Source of the DNA: DASUPK01 sp963819715 | GTDB taxonomy: Bacteria; Actinomycetota; Thermoleophilia; Solirubrobacterales; 70-9 | Length of the DNA: 64,000 bases | Direction: 5' to 3' | Assembly (NCBI GenBank): GCA_963819715.1 | Contig: CAWFXE010000006.1 | Span: 372,001 to 436,000, forward strand | Shown: positions 33,854 through 42,642 of the stretch, one piece after another | Layout of the letters: every line of letters starts with the position of its first letter | How positions within the stretch are numbered: position 1 is the first letter of the stretch | The notes under the pieces: generated by a model | Told to the model about the DNA's origin: nothing | What the model saw: only the letters and a program-made list of their open reading frames with translations | Database searches by the model: none | Translations under genes and position numbers: made by a program

Positions 33854-34256
33854 AGCGGCTCCAGGCTACGAACCGGTGAGCGATCTGGATTCGCCACAGA
33901 TGGAGGGCAAGTGCCCCGATGCCGCCAAGGCGATCGCGCCGTCGAGCCGGGTGGCGTTGATCCCAAGCACGGCCGCGACCAGCACCGCCCCGATGAGAGA
34001 GTCGCGCGCATCCGATCGTCGCCGCCAGGAAGCTCGCGAAGACGGCAACAGCCTAGAAGTCGACCAGGTTCTGCTCCCGGCCTCCGGCGGCGAGAGCGGC
34101 GACGGCGATCGTCAGGGAAGCGTGCGTACCTGCCCTGTCCGCGGATCGATCCGGTACCCTTTCAGGAGCTGGCTGACTGACCAGTCAATCAGTAGAGAGA
34201 AAGACTTCAAACGGGCCGCGCAGAGCGCGCCCTCGCACCCGAAGGAGCAGCTATCC
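33854..34256. other. Intergenic region upstream of the acyl-CoA dehydrogenase
   Basis: 403 bases between divergent genes. The right end holds a likely -10 (TACCCT, 34155-34160), an operator-like palindrome (34173-34190) and the Shine-Dalgarno of the dehydrogenase. On the minus strand 33866-34048 can encode a 60-residue peptide with a hydrophobic stretch, and neighbouring frames also give hydrophobic segments, so a decayed membrane-protein gene is conceivable; I do not call it a gene. Confidence 0.4.
34173..34190 (+). promoter_or_regulatory. Operator-like palindrome before acyl-CoA dehydrogenase
   Basis: CTGACTGACCAGTCAATCAG contains the near-perfect palindrome TGACTGACCAGTCA, placed 12 bases after the candidate -10. 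A closely similar palindrome lies before the HAD-ECH gene at 44071-44088 (TTGACTGGCCAATCAA). The shared core TGACTGRCCARTCA suggests one repressor, probably TetR-like, controls both beta-oxidation genes. Confidence 0.6.
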
Positions 34257-35495
34257 GTGGTTGACCTCACCCTCACCGACGAGCAAAAGGACCTGCGCGA
34301 GCTCGCACACAGCTTCGCCGAGAAGGACATTCGCAAGGTCGCGTGGGACTACGACAAGGACGGGACCTGGCCGCAGGACATCATCGACAAGGCCTGGGAA
34401 GTCGGCTTGATGAACACCCATATCGCCGAGGAATACGGCGGTCCGGGGCTCGACTTCCTCTCCGGCTGCCTGATCGAGGAAGAGATGGGCTGGGGCTGCT
34501 CGGGCATCGGCACCTCGCTGATGGCCAACGGCCTCGCCGCGACCCCCGTCGCCCTCGGCGGCACCGAGGAGGTCAAGAAGGAGTACCTCGGCATGCTCAC
34601 CGAGGGCCCGAAGCTCGCCTCCTTCTGCCTGACCGAGCCGGACGCCGGCTCCGACGTGTCGGGCATGAAGACCACCGCTGTGAAGAAGGGCGACAAGTGG
34701 GTCCTCAATGGCTCCAAGTGCTTCATCACCAACGGCGGCTACGCCGACTGGTTCACCGTCTATGCCAAGACCGACAAGGACGCCGGCCATCGAGGCATTT
34801 CGGCCTTCGTCGTGCCCAAGGACGACACGGTCACCGTCGACAAGAAGGAGGACAAGCTCGGTCAGCGCGCCTCCAACACGGCGACCATCACGTTCAGCGA
34901 CACCGAGATCCCCGAGGGGAACCTGCTCGGCGAGGAGAACCACGGCTTCAAGCTCGCGATGATGACCCTGGACCGCACGCGTCCGGGAGTCGCCGCGATG
35001 GCCGTCGGGATCGCCCGCGCCGCTCTCGAGTTCGCCGCCGAGTACTCGAAGGAGCGCGTCCAGTTCGGCGTTCCGATCGCCATGCACCAGGCGGTCGCCT
35101 TCCTGATCGCCGACATGGCGACCAAGGTCGAGGCCGGCCGTCTGCTCACCTGGCAGTCGGGCGTCCTGCTCGACCAGGGCAAGCGCAACACTCTCGCCGC
35201 ATCGCACGCGAAGCGCTTCGCCGCGGACTCCGCAATGGAGGTCACCACCGACGCCGTCCAGGTCTACGGCGGCTACGGCTTCATCAAGGAGTACCCCGTC
35301 GAGAAGCTGATGCGCGACGCCAAGATCATGCAGCTCTACGAGGGCACCTCGCAGATCCAGCGCCTCGTGATCGCCAAGGAGCTCCTGATGGGCCGCCAGG
35401 CCGACGAGGAGACGCCCGAGGCGAAGGCCCTGCGCGAGAAGGCCGAGCGCCAGTCCTCGGAGAGCCAGCAGGAGCAGGCGCCCGCGACCGTCTAA
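34257..35495 (+). CDS. Acyl-CoA dehydrogenase
   Basis: A 412-residue FAD enzyme catalysing the first step of beta-oxidation. S-F-C-L-T-E-P-D-A-G-S-D and W-V-L-N-G-S-K-C-F-I-T-N-G are the FAD/substrate signature; the catalytic Glu is expected in L-Y-E-G-T-S-Q-I-Q-R (about residue 362). I take GTG at 34257, nine bases after GAAGGAG, because homology begins there; the frame is open much further upstream but without family features. The C-terminal 25 residues are Q/E/S-rich. A strong hairpin follows the gene. No ETF genes are in the window. Confidence 0.93.
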   Translation: MVDLTLTDEQKDLRELAHSFAEKDIRKVAWDYDKDGTWPQDIIDKAWEVGLMNTHIAEEYGGPGLDFLSGCLIEEEMGWGCSGIGTSLMANGLAATPVALGGTEEVKKEYLGMLTEGPKLASFCLTEPDAGSDVSGMKTTAVKKGDKWVLNGSKCFITNGGYADWFTVYAKTDKDAGHRGISAFVVPKDDTVTVDKKEDKLGQRASNTATITFSDTEIPEGNLLGEENHGFKLAMMTLDRTRPGVAAMAVGIARAALEFAAEYSKERVQFGVPIAMHQAVAFLIADMATKVEAGRLLTWQSGVLLDQGKRNTLAASHAKRFAADSAMEVTTDAVQVYGGYGFIKEYPVEKLMRDAKIMQLYEGTSQIQRLVIAKELLMGRQADEETPEAKALREKAERQSSESQQEQAPATV

Positions 35496-35550
35496 TGCGA
35501 GGGTGCGCGTCAGCGCAACCCGTTTAGTCGAGGCGCATCACCACCTCCTG

Positions 35551-35580
35551 ACGAACGCCCCGGGAAACCGGGGCGTTCGT
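35551..35580 (+). terminator. Rho-independent-type terminator
   Basis: ACGAACGCCCCGG (35551-35563) pairs perfectly with CCGGGGCGTTCGT (35568-35580) around a GAAA tetraloop, followed by CGTTT. It lies 55 bases after the dehydrogenase stop and 22 before the ExoD start, so it isolates the two transcripts. Confidence 0.85.
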
Positions 35581-35602
35581 CGTTTCAGGGCAGAATCAGC
35601 GG

Positions 35603-36205
35603 ATGCCGGAAGGAGAGTTGCTCAGCGACCAGCTCGAAGGATGGCTGCGGAGCGAGGAGCCGAAGACGATCGGCAGCCTGGTCGACCTATTCCGGGAGAG
35701 GAGCTTCGCCGTTCTCTTCGTCCTGCTGCTCGCGGTCCCGGCGCTGCCGCTGCCCACTGGGGGCGTCACTCATGCCTTCGAGGTGATCGCGATGCTGCTC
35801 GCCCTGGAGCTGATCGTTGGGAGGAGGTGTGTCTGGCTGCCCGCACGTTGGAGGCGCCGAATCATCGGGCCGGAGATGCGCGGGCGGTTCTCCGAGAGCC
35901 TTCTCCCGAGGATCCGCTGGATCGAACGCCACTCGCATGCGCGATTGGGGTTCCTGCTCGGCTATCGATTCATCGGCATCGTCTACGGGGCAGTCACGCT
36001 GGCGTTGGTCGTCACCGCGTTCATCGCGCCGCCGTTCACCGGGCTGGACACCCTGCCGTCGCTCGGCGTGGTGCTGATCAGCCTGGGCGTGCTGCTCGAG
36101 GATCCCATCCTCGGAGGGCTCGGTTTCGTCGTCGGCGCGGCAGGTGTCCTGACCGTATTCCTGCTCGGCCGCGCCGCCGTGGACGCCATCCGGAGCCTGT
36201 TCTAG
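35603..36205 (+). CDS. ExoD-family membrane protein
   Basis: A 200-residue protein with the ExoD layout: a soluble N-terminus (L-S-D-Q-L-E-G-W-L), then V-D-L-F-R-E-R-S-F-A-V-L-F-V-L-L-L-A-V-P-A-L-P-L-P-T-G, further helices and the basic loop L-P-R-I-R-W-I-E-R-H-S. ExoD was described in rhizobial exopolysaccharide synthesis; the molecular role is unclear. The MFS gene starts one base after its stop. Confidence 0.85.
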   Translation: MPEGELLSDQLEGWLRSEEPKTIGSLVDLFRERSFAVLFVLLLAVPALPLPTGGVTHAFEVIAMLLALELIVGRRCVWLPARWRRRIIGPEMRGRFSESLLPRIRWIERHSHARLGFLLGYRFIGIVYGAVTLALVVTAFIAPPFTGLDTLPSLGVVLISLGVLLEDPILGGLGFVVGAAGVLTVFLLGRAAVDAIRSLF

Positions 36206-36206
36206 G

Positions 36207-37631
36207 GTGGCGGCGCTGATGGAAGCCTCCACCCAGGGCTACCAGCGCTACAAGGTCCTCTGGCCACTCGTCCCGGCCATGGCGATGGTGATGATCGACT
36301 TCACGATCGTCTCCATCTCGGCGACGACGATCCAGCGGGACGTCGGCCTGAGCGAGACGGGCGAGCAATGGCTGGTCACCGCCTACGCGCTTGCCACCGC
36401 TGCGTTCGTCGCTCTCGGCGGCCGTCTCGGCGACATCTTCGGGCACCGCAAGATCGTCGTCATCGGCGTGATCCTGTTCGCGTCGGCTTCGCTGATGTGC
36501 GGCCTGGTGCCGGACACCGGGATCGCGCAGACCTGGCTGATCGTCTTCCGGGTGATCCAAGGCGCCGCCGGGGGCCTGCTGATCCCGTCGGCGACCGTGC
36601 TGGTACTGGACGCGTTCCCGGGAGAGGAGCGAGGCAAGGGGCTGGCGACCTTCTTCATCGTCGCCGGCCTGTTCACCGCGATCGGCCCGATTGCCGGTGC
36701 CTACCTGACGCAGTACTGGACCTGGCGGGCGATCTTCTGGATCAACGTGCCGGTGGCGATCCTGGCCCTGGTGGAGATCTACTTCGCGAAGCTCAGGGAC
36801 ATCAAGAACCCGGCCAAGATCGATCTCCGGGGGGCGGCCCTGATCGTGGTGGGAATGGCGCTATCCGTGCTGGGGATCCAGCAATCTACGGTCTGGGGCT
36901 GGGGTGATCCGAGGACGATTGGGTCGATCGTCGCCGGCGTCCTGCTCCTGATCGGCTTCGTCCTCGCTGAGCGGAACACCGAGGATCCGCTGATCGACGT
37001 TCGGGCAATGGCGGCCAATCGCCCGTTCGCTGTGGACAACATCCTCACCTTCCTGATCTTCGGTCCCTGGCTGGCCGTCTTCTTCTTCGGCAGCGTCTAC
37101 TTCCAGGTGGCCGTCCAGCAGGACCCGACCGAGGCCGGCTTTTCGATCCTGACGATGTTCTATTCGTTCTTCGTCGCAGCCCGCATCGGCGGCCGCTGGA
37201 TGGACAAGTGGGGCCCGAAGAAGCCGGTGGCGCTCGGCTTTGCGGCGGGCACGGTCGGGATGATCCTCTGGGCGTCGGAGCTGGACGGTCTCAGCCGCAG
37301 CGCCACCCTGGCGGGCATGCTCGTCACCGGCGCCGGCTTCGGCCTCGTCTTCTCTCCGCTCAACGCCGACGCCCTGAACCGGCTTCCGGATGCGATGAGG
37401 GGCCAGGCCTCCGGCATCGTTCAGACCTTCCGGAACTTCGGCTCCGCGATCGGCATGGCCGTGATGGGGACGATCATCGCGAGCTCCTCCGACGCGGTCG
37501 GGGCGAAGGGCCTCGACGACTTCATCGACGCGATGAAGTCCGCCTGGTACGTGGGCGCGGGGATGCTCGCCGCCGGCTGGATCATCTGCCAGCTGTTCAT
37601 GCCCGGGGGAGCTCAGGAAGACATCGAGTAG
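36207..37631 (+). CDS. MFS transporter, DHA2 (EmrB/QacA) type
   Basis: A 474-residue proton-driven exporter with 14 predicted helices. Motif C-like sequences and the D-F-T-I-V-S-I-S first-helix Asp, plus the motif A loop G-R-L-G-D-I-F-G-H-R-K, place it in the DHA2 drug exporter group. The substrate is unknown. The frame starts at GTG 36207; the ATG four codons later (36219) is an alternative. It is likely coupled to the ExoD gene and ends two bases from the convergent GH8 fragment. Confidence 0.88.
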   Translation: MAALMEASTQGYQRYKVLWPLVPAMAMVMIDFTIVSISATTIQRDVGLSETGEQWLVTAYALATAAFVALGGRLGDIFGHRKIVVIGVILFASASLMCGLVPDTGIAQTWLIVFRVIQGAAGGLLIPSATVLVLDAFPGEERGKGLATFFIVAGLFTAIGPIAGAYLTQYWTWRAIFWINVPVAILALVEIYFAKLRDIKNPAKIDLRGAALIVVGMALSVLGIQQSTVWGWGDPRTIGSIVAGVLLLIGFVLAERNTEDPLIDVRAMAANRPFAVDNILTFLIFGPWLAVFFFGSVYFQVAVQQDPTEAGFSILTMFYSFFVAARIGGRWMDKWGPKKPVALGFAAGTVGMILWASELDGLSRSATLAGMLVTGAGFGLVFSPLNADALNRLPDAMRGQASGIVQTFRNFGSAIGMAVMGTIIASSSDAVGAKGLDDFIDAMKSAWYVGAGMLAAGWIICQLFMPGGAQEDIE

Positions 37632-37633
37632 AG

Positions 37634-38256
37634 CTAGCCGGGGCAGGCGCCGAGAGCGGACGAGGTCAGCATGACCCGGCCGAGCGCCACCAGGGCCGCT
37701 CCGTAGTACGTCGGTCGCGTGGAGTCCGCGTCCTGCGCCCGGTCGAGCATCTGCCCGGTGGCCTTGTCATCGCCGTCGGCCTTCGCCGCGGCGGCTGCCG
37801 CGACGTAGCTCGCCGCGTGAGTCTGCCCGCCGATGGGTGATCCGTCGAGCGAATAGGTGGCCGCGCCAGGATTCCGCCGGTAGAGCGGCCACAGGCGAGC
37901 GGCGGTCCGGCGGTCGGCCGGGACGCAGCTCTCCGCCGAGCGCAGGGCGACCCTCACCGCGTCGAGGCCCGAGGTTGGGTCGGACGAGCTCGCCGCTGCG
38001 GGCGCCGCTCCACTGGGCGCGGGGATCGCGTGAGCCTGGGCCGAGGCCTGGCCGCCGGATGGCACGAGGGCATCGACGCGGGCCCAGTCGGGCGGCAGGC
38101 CCGACCCGGAGAGGGCGGTCACGATGGTCCGGCTCGTTCCGGCGAGGTCGTCCCAGCGAGCGTCGGGGTGGGCGCTCGCCAGGTCGGCGTAGGCGCGGGG
38201 CGAGAAGTAGCTCGGATTCACCGTGGGCGTGGATGACCTGGCCCAGAGCCCAGCCG
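37634..38256 (-). pseudogene. C-terminal half of a GH8 endoglucanase domain, out of frame with the GT2 gene
   Basis: This frame continues exactly where the GT2 gene's hydrolase domain breaks off: L-T-A-G-L-W-A-R, then N-P-S-Y-F-S-P-R-A-Y-A-D-L-A and L-D-A-V-R-V-A-L-R, which supply the conserved middle and the likely catalytic-base Asp of a BcsZ-like GH8 enzyme. The longest frame with its own start is GTG at 38221 (195 residues), but it would lack the acid Glu located in the upstream frame. A single missing base near 38260 would unite the two. The family-typical end (A-L-G-R-V-M-L-T-S) is intact at 37634. Confidence 0.75.
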
Positions 38257-40299
38257 TCAGGACCGGCAGCCGCTGACGTCGCTGGTCTCGTCTCCGAGGA
38301 CGGCCTCGCCCATCCGCACTCCCGCGTTCGTGTAGTCGTCCGAGGAGAACCGCTTGCCGGCGAGGACCAGGGCGCGAGCGGCGTCGAGGTCCGCATCCGT
38401 CGCGGGCTCGCTCGAATCGACGTGGCCGTTGGACCAGTGGTACGCGAGGAGGCCATCGTCGCGCTGGAGGTTGCTCCTGGTCCAGTTCCAGACACGCTCG
38501 AAGCGCGTGCGGTCGTCGAGGGCGACCACCAGCAGCATGGCGTAGGCTTGGCCCTCGCTGACGGTGTCACCGCCCTGGTCGGCGCGGGACACGCGTCCGT
38601 CGGGCTGGACGTAGCGGCGGAAGAACGACTCGGCGCTGTCGTGAGCCTTCTGCGAGAGGGAGGGGTGGCTGGCGAGCCCCTTGGCCCCTAGAACGCCGAC
38701 CGCGACGGGCACCACCACGGCGGCGGCGATCATCGTCGCCGCCACCGGTCTGGGGATGCGCCGAGACCCGATCGGCCGCCGGGGCGGCGCGCTGGGCGGA
38801 TCTGGGAGCAGGGGCGCGGAAGGTCTCAGGCGCAGCGTGGGAATTGCGGCGGTGAGCAGGACGGCCGCATGCAGGGACGCGAACGCCACGTTGTTGAGCG
38901 TCGCGGCGCCGTGGCTCTGACTGAGCCCGTAGACGGCCGCCCCGATCAGCACCCCGACCGCGACGAGGGCCGGCGCGACGGCCCGCGGCTGGCGGGCGAC
39001 CTCGCCGTGCTTGGGCGTGACCACGAAGCGGGCCGGTCTGCGCAGCAGCGTGTTGATCGCCGCCTGGATGTGAATCCAGAAGGAGCCGGAGGCGAGCGCG
39101 AAAGCCTCGTACGTGTAGGTGCCATAGCCGGCGAGGGCGACGGTCGCCAGAGCGCCGACGTAGTACGGGGCGAAATGGAGGATGAACTGATCGGCGGTCG
39201 CCGCGGCCAGTGGCTGAGCGCCGGTGACGATCCTGACGACGGGCAGCGACATGTAGATCAGAAGCGTCAGCCCGCTGAGGAAGTAGGTCGCCGACAGCAG
39301 GTACTGGAGACGGGCGCGCCATGGCAGCTTCGACCGCAGCACCAGCGGGATCGCACCGAGACAGCCGCGGGCCCAGCGCTGCTGCTGCGAAACGTAGGAG
39401 GCCATGTCCTCCGGGCCGAGGCCGCAGGCGAGAACTTCGGGCACGTAGACGCTCTTCCAGCCGGCCTCGTGCAGTCGCACCGAGAGCTCGAAGTCCTCGG
39501 TGACCGAGTCCTCTGAGAAGCCGCCGACCTCCTCCAGCGCCTGACGGCGGAAGACCACATTGGTTCCGCAGCAGAAGATCGCGTCCAGGCCGTCCTTGCC
39601 TCGTGCGATCGGGCCGAAGAAGAGGTTCTGCTGGGCGGCGGCCGCGGAGGCGATGGGGCCGCTGTCGCCGTTTGCGTAGTACTGCGGGGTCTGCACGAAC
39701 GCCACTCCGAAGTCCTCCAGGTGGCCGAGCGTGTAGTCGAGGAACTGCGGCCGCGGGACGTGGTCGCAGTCCAACACCGCCACATGAGGCGCGGAGGTGA
39801 ACCCGAGCGCGTTGTTGAGGTTGCCGGCCTTGGCGCCGACATTCCGCTCCCGGGTGACGTACCCGACGCCGTAGCGCGCGGCCAGCCGATCCATCTCCGG
39901 GCTCCTGCCGTCGTCGAGCAGCCAGACCCGCACGTCCGCGCCGTGCAGGGCGGTGGCGGCGGCCACCGTCGGCTCGACGACGTCGACGGGCTCGTCGTAT
40001 ACCGGGATCAGCACGTCCACCGCGTCGCCGTTCGTCGGCCTGCGCCCCGGGCGCATCCGCTGGTGTGAGCAGGTCCACCAGAACCCGATCGCCTGGATGA
40101 GGTTGAAGCTCTCCGCTGCGATCAGCAGTCCGAAGAGCACCGGGTTGCCGACGTGAGCTCCGCCCAGCAGCCACGACAGGTACCAGACGGCGAGCCCGGC
40201 GCAGATCAGCGCCATCACCAGCGCGCGCCGGCGCGCCTGGCGCTCGCCGGGCATCGGCCAGCGGATGGGACCCAACCTGGGATCCGGCTGGGCCCTCAC
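38257..40299 (-). CDS. GT2 cellulose-synthase-like glycosyltransferase fused to a truncated GH8 domain
   Basis: Residues 1-500 form a BcsA-like processive glycosyltransferase: two N-terminal helices, V-D-V-L-I-P-V-Y-D-E-P, D-D-G-R-S, D-C-D-H (metal site), T-E-D and Q-Q-Q-R-W (about 334), then further helices; no PilZ domain is visible. After a proline linker and another helix (about 525-545), residues 560-680 begin a GH8 hydrolase with T-V-S-E-G-Q-A-Y-A-M-L-L (acid Glu) and T-D-A-D-L-D-A-A. The frame then ends early at 38257. Synthesis and trimming of a beta-glucan by one protein is my inference. GTG at 40299 overlaps the upstream stop by four bases. Confidence 0.85.
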   Translation of the reverse strand: MRAQPDPRLGPIRWPMPGERQARRRALVMALICAGLAVWYLSWLLGGAHVGNPVLFGLLIAAESFNLIQAIGFWWTCSHQRMRPGRRPTNGDAVDVLIPVYDEPVDVVEPTVAAATALHGADVRVWLLDDGRSPEMDRLAARYGVGYVTRERNVGAKAGNLNNALGFTSAPHVAVLDCDHVPRPQFLDYTLGHLEDFGVAFVQTPQYYANGDSGPIASAAAAQQNLFFGPIARGKDGLDAIFCCGTNVVFRRQALEEVGGFSEDSVTEDFELSVRLHEAGWKSVYVPEVLACGLGPEDMASYVSQQQRWARGCLGAIPLVLRSKLPWRARLQYLLSATYFLSGLTLLIYMSLPVVRIVTGAQPLAAATADQFILHFAPYYVGALATVALAGYGTYTYEAFALASGSFWIHIQAAINTLLRRPARFVVTPKHGEVARQPRAVAPALVAVGVLIGAAVYGLSQSHGAATLNNVAFASLHAAVLLTAAIPTLRLRPSAPLLPDPPSAPPRRPIGSRRIPRPVAATMIAAAVVVPVAVGVLGAKGLASHPSLSQKAHDSAESFFRRYVQPDGRVSRADQGGDTVSEGQAYAMLLVVALDDRTRFERVWNWTRSNLQRDDGLLAYHWSNGHVDSSEPATDADLDAARALVLAGKRFSSDDYTNAGVRMGEAVLGDETSDVSGCRS

Positions 40300-42029
40300 G
40301 AGTACTCCCAGATGTGGATCCGCTTGCGGTTGATCGTGCGGATCAGCCGGTGGGGGGCCTGGTCGAGGGTGTAGCGGCCGCTGCCGACCTGGGCGGCGAT
40401 CCCCGGGTCATCGAGGAAGCTGCCCATCAGGAAGATGTGGCGGCTCTTCGGGATCCCGTGGGCCTGGGCGTCGCTGAGCGACTCGGTCCGAACCCCCGGC
40501 GAGTAGTACCCGACGACGTCGCGCAGGTAGTCGGGGGCGTAGATGACCGTGTCGCCGGGGCGAGCCTCGCTGCGGATCTTCTCGAGCGCACCCCGGAAGT
40601 CGAAGTCGCGCGGGTTGTTCGGGTTGAGCTGCTGGTCGGCCAGCCCCACGACGAGCGTCAGCCCGAGCAACGCGGTCGCGATGATCGCCGGCATCCGCCG
40701 GCGAGGCCCACCGGCCACGGCTCGCGCCAGGAGCAGCATCATCATCGGAACGGTCGCGATGAAGTAGCGGATCTCGAAGAGGTCCCGCTTGACGAGCCCG
40801 ACGAACAGCAGCGCGACCACCGGTCCGAGGGCCAGCGCCAGCAACACGCGGGTCGACGACGAGCGCCGCTGTCCCATCATGGCCAGTGAGAGCAGCATCA
40901 GCAGGGGCCAGAGCGCCGCGATCCGGAGGATCGTGCTGTTCGCGTGGTAGCCCCAGATCGCCCAGACGAAGTTGGACAGGATCGCGTAGAGCGAGGCGCT
41001 CGAGCCTGGAATTGAGAGCGGTGCGGCCGCGCTCGGGGCACCGCCGAACCCCATGCCCGCCGCCTGGCTGTGGCTGAACTGCTCGGCGGCGAATGACGCC
41101 AGAGGCGCCGCTGCGACCAGCAGCGCGAGCCAGGTGAGCCAGGTTCCGATCAGCAGGCTGCGGACGGGCTGGCCCGCGTGCGCTCGCTTCCAGGCAGACA
41201 CCGCGAAGACGACCTGCTGGATCGAGATGGGGATCACGGCGAAGTAGTGCGTGTAGAGGAGCGCGATCGTGACCCCCGCGTAGGCGACCCAGAAGCGGTT
41301 TCGCCCGTCCCGGAGGACCTTGACCTGGGCCCAGAGCGCCAACGTGCCGAGGAGCATGAAGAGCGCGTACATCCGCGCCTCCTGCCCGTACCAGACGATC
41401 AGCGGCGCCACGGTCGCGAAGCCGGCCGCGACGAGCCCGGTGCGGCGGTGGAAGAGCTCGCGCCCGAGGGAGAAAAGCACGGGAATGAGCGCGGCGCTCG
41501 CCAGGATCGATGGCCCCCGGACCGCGAGCTCGCCGTCACCGAACAGCCTGACCGTCAACCAGAGGATGAGGTAATGGAGGGGCGGGTGCCGGTCGGTCCC
41601 CCGCAGGTTGTCGAGCATGCCGCCCAGCGACATATGGGCCTGATGAATGCTGATCGCCTCGTCGACCCAGATGCTTCGCATCAGCACAACCCGTATGGCG
41701 ATGCCGATGACGACCAGAGCGCCGACGATCAGCCAGGGCCGCCGCTGTCGCCAGCCGGTCGCGTAGCGGCGTTCCCGCGGCACGTGCACGGGGAGCATTC
41801 GCTCCCGTGTCGGCGGGTGGGGCTGCTCCGTTCGCGGCGCCGGTTCCGCCGGGCGGGGCAGCGCCGGCGTCCGGGTGCGCACGGCCTGGACGATGGCCAA
41901 CATCCGGCTCGCCGTGTCCTGGCCGTTGCCGTCTCGCTGAAGGGCGACCCCGTCGCCGGCGTCGCCCTTCGCCCTGCCCACGGTCGTCTCGCGCGGGTCC
42001 GTCTGTGTACTACCGGGGTTCCTAGCCAC
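40296..42029 (-). CDS. GT39/ArnT-like membrane glycosyltransferase
   Basis: A 577-residue polytopic protein. After a disordered basic N-terminus (about 1-105) come a membrane helix and the first outer loop with S-I-W-V-D-E-A-I-S, the Asp-Glu pair of polyprenyl-phosphate-sugar-dependent transferases (PMT/ArnT). R-H-P-P-L-H-Y and E-A-R-M-Y-A-L-F also match. About eleven helices follow, then a C-terminal soluble domain. It would move a sugar from a lipid carrier onto a protein, lipid or glycan outside the membrane. I set the start at GTG 42029, overlapping the upstream gene by eight bases. Confidence 0.8.
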   Translation of the reverse strand: MARNPGSTQTDPRETTVGRAKGDAGDGVALQRDGNGQDTASRMLAIVQAVRTRTPALPRPAEPAPRTEQPHPPTRERMLPVHVPRERRYATGWRQRRPWLIVGALVVIGIAIRVVLMRSIWVDEAISIHQAHMSLGGMLDNLRGTDRHPPLHYLILWLTVRLFGDGELAVRGPSILASAALIPVLFSLGRELFHRRTGLVAAGFATVAPLIVWYGQEARMYALFMLLGTLALWAQVKVLRDGRNRFWVAYAGVTIALLYTHYFAVIPISIQQVVFAVSAWKRAHAGQPVRSLLIGTWLTWLALLVAAAPLASFAAEQFSHSQAAGMGFGGAPSAAAPLSIPGSSASLYAILSNFVWAIWGYHANSTILRIAALWPLLMLLSLAMMGQRRSSSTRVLLALALGPVVALLFVGLVKRDLFEIRYFIATVPMMMLLLARAVAGGPRRRMPAIIATALLGLTLVVGLADQQLNPNNPRDFDFRGALEKIRSEARPGDTVIYAPDYLRDVVGYYSPGVRTESLSDAQAHGIPKSRHIFLMGSFLDDPGIAAQVGSGRYTLDQAPHRLIRTINRKRIHIWEYS

Positions 42030-42642
42030 CGCCGGGGTAGGCGTCGAAGCCGTCGGCCGATCCTCCGGAGCCGCCGTCCGTGCCCGAGCCCGAGCTCGAG
42101 CCGCTACCCGATGTGCCAGAACCGGTCCCCGACCCCAACCCCGAGCCGGAGGTTCCGCTCGTGCCGTCGGTCGTCCCGGCGCCGGTCGGCGCACCCGGAC
42201 CGGATGGGTCATAGCTCGGCAGCGTGGGCGGGCTCACATGGGTGCTCGGTGCCGGCCTGACGTGCGGCGGCTGCGGCGCCGGGGTCCGATGGGCGGGTGG
42301 CCGCGCCGAGGGTGGCTGCGGCGAGGGGTGCTTCTGCACGCGGTGGGAGCTGCTGGTGTCCCTGAAGTCGTTCTTTCCGTCCCCGATCTTCGGCTTGGCC
42401 GAATCCGGCACCGGCGAGGCGCTCACGGAGGGCGTGGTCGTGCCTCGGAGCCCATGGGTTCCGGCCAGGGATCCCATTGCGGCCGGCTCGCCTCCGCCCG
42501 TCGCGGCGAACGCCGCGAGCGCAACGGCGGCGAGAGCCGGAGCGCACAGGGTCGCGGCGGCGACGAAGAGCGCCTTCCGGCGAATACGGGGTGCTTCCAT
42601 CTGGGGACGCCTGAGTCCAGGCGCGGCGTACTGCGCACTCAT
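42022..42642 (-). CDS. Secreted or membrane-anchored Pro/Ser/Gly-rich protein
   Basis: A 206-residue protein with a basic head, one hydrophobic segment (about 25-46, A-A-A-T-L-C-A-P-A-L-A-A-V-A-L) and then low-complexity sequence: P/H/R/Q-rich (100-145) and G/S/T-rich (155-200). It looks like a cell-wall-spanning linker without a catalytic domain. GGAGG lies seven bases before the ATG. It is the first gene after the c-di-AMP riboswitch, and its stop overlaps the glycosyltransferase start, so it is probably the leading gene of the polysaccharide operon. Confidence 0.7.
   Translation of the reverse strand: MSAQYAAPGLRRPQMEAPRIRRKALFVAAATLCAPALAAVALAAFAATGGGEPAAMGSLAGTHGLRGTTTPSVSASPVPDSAKPKIGDGKNDFRDTSSSHRVQKHPSPQPPSARPPAHRTPAPQPPHVRPAPSTHVSPPTLPSYDPSGPGAPTGAGTTDGTSGTSGSGLGSGTGSGTSGSGSSSGSGTDGGSGGSADGFDAYPGGG

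Noticed and set aside
33866..34048. 60-residue hydrophobic minus-strand peptide
   Set aside because: No Shine-Dalgarno or family; neighbouring frames give equally hydrophobic pieces. A decayed membrane gene is possible but not supported.
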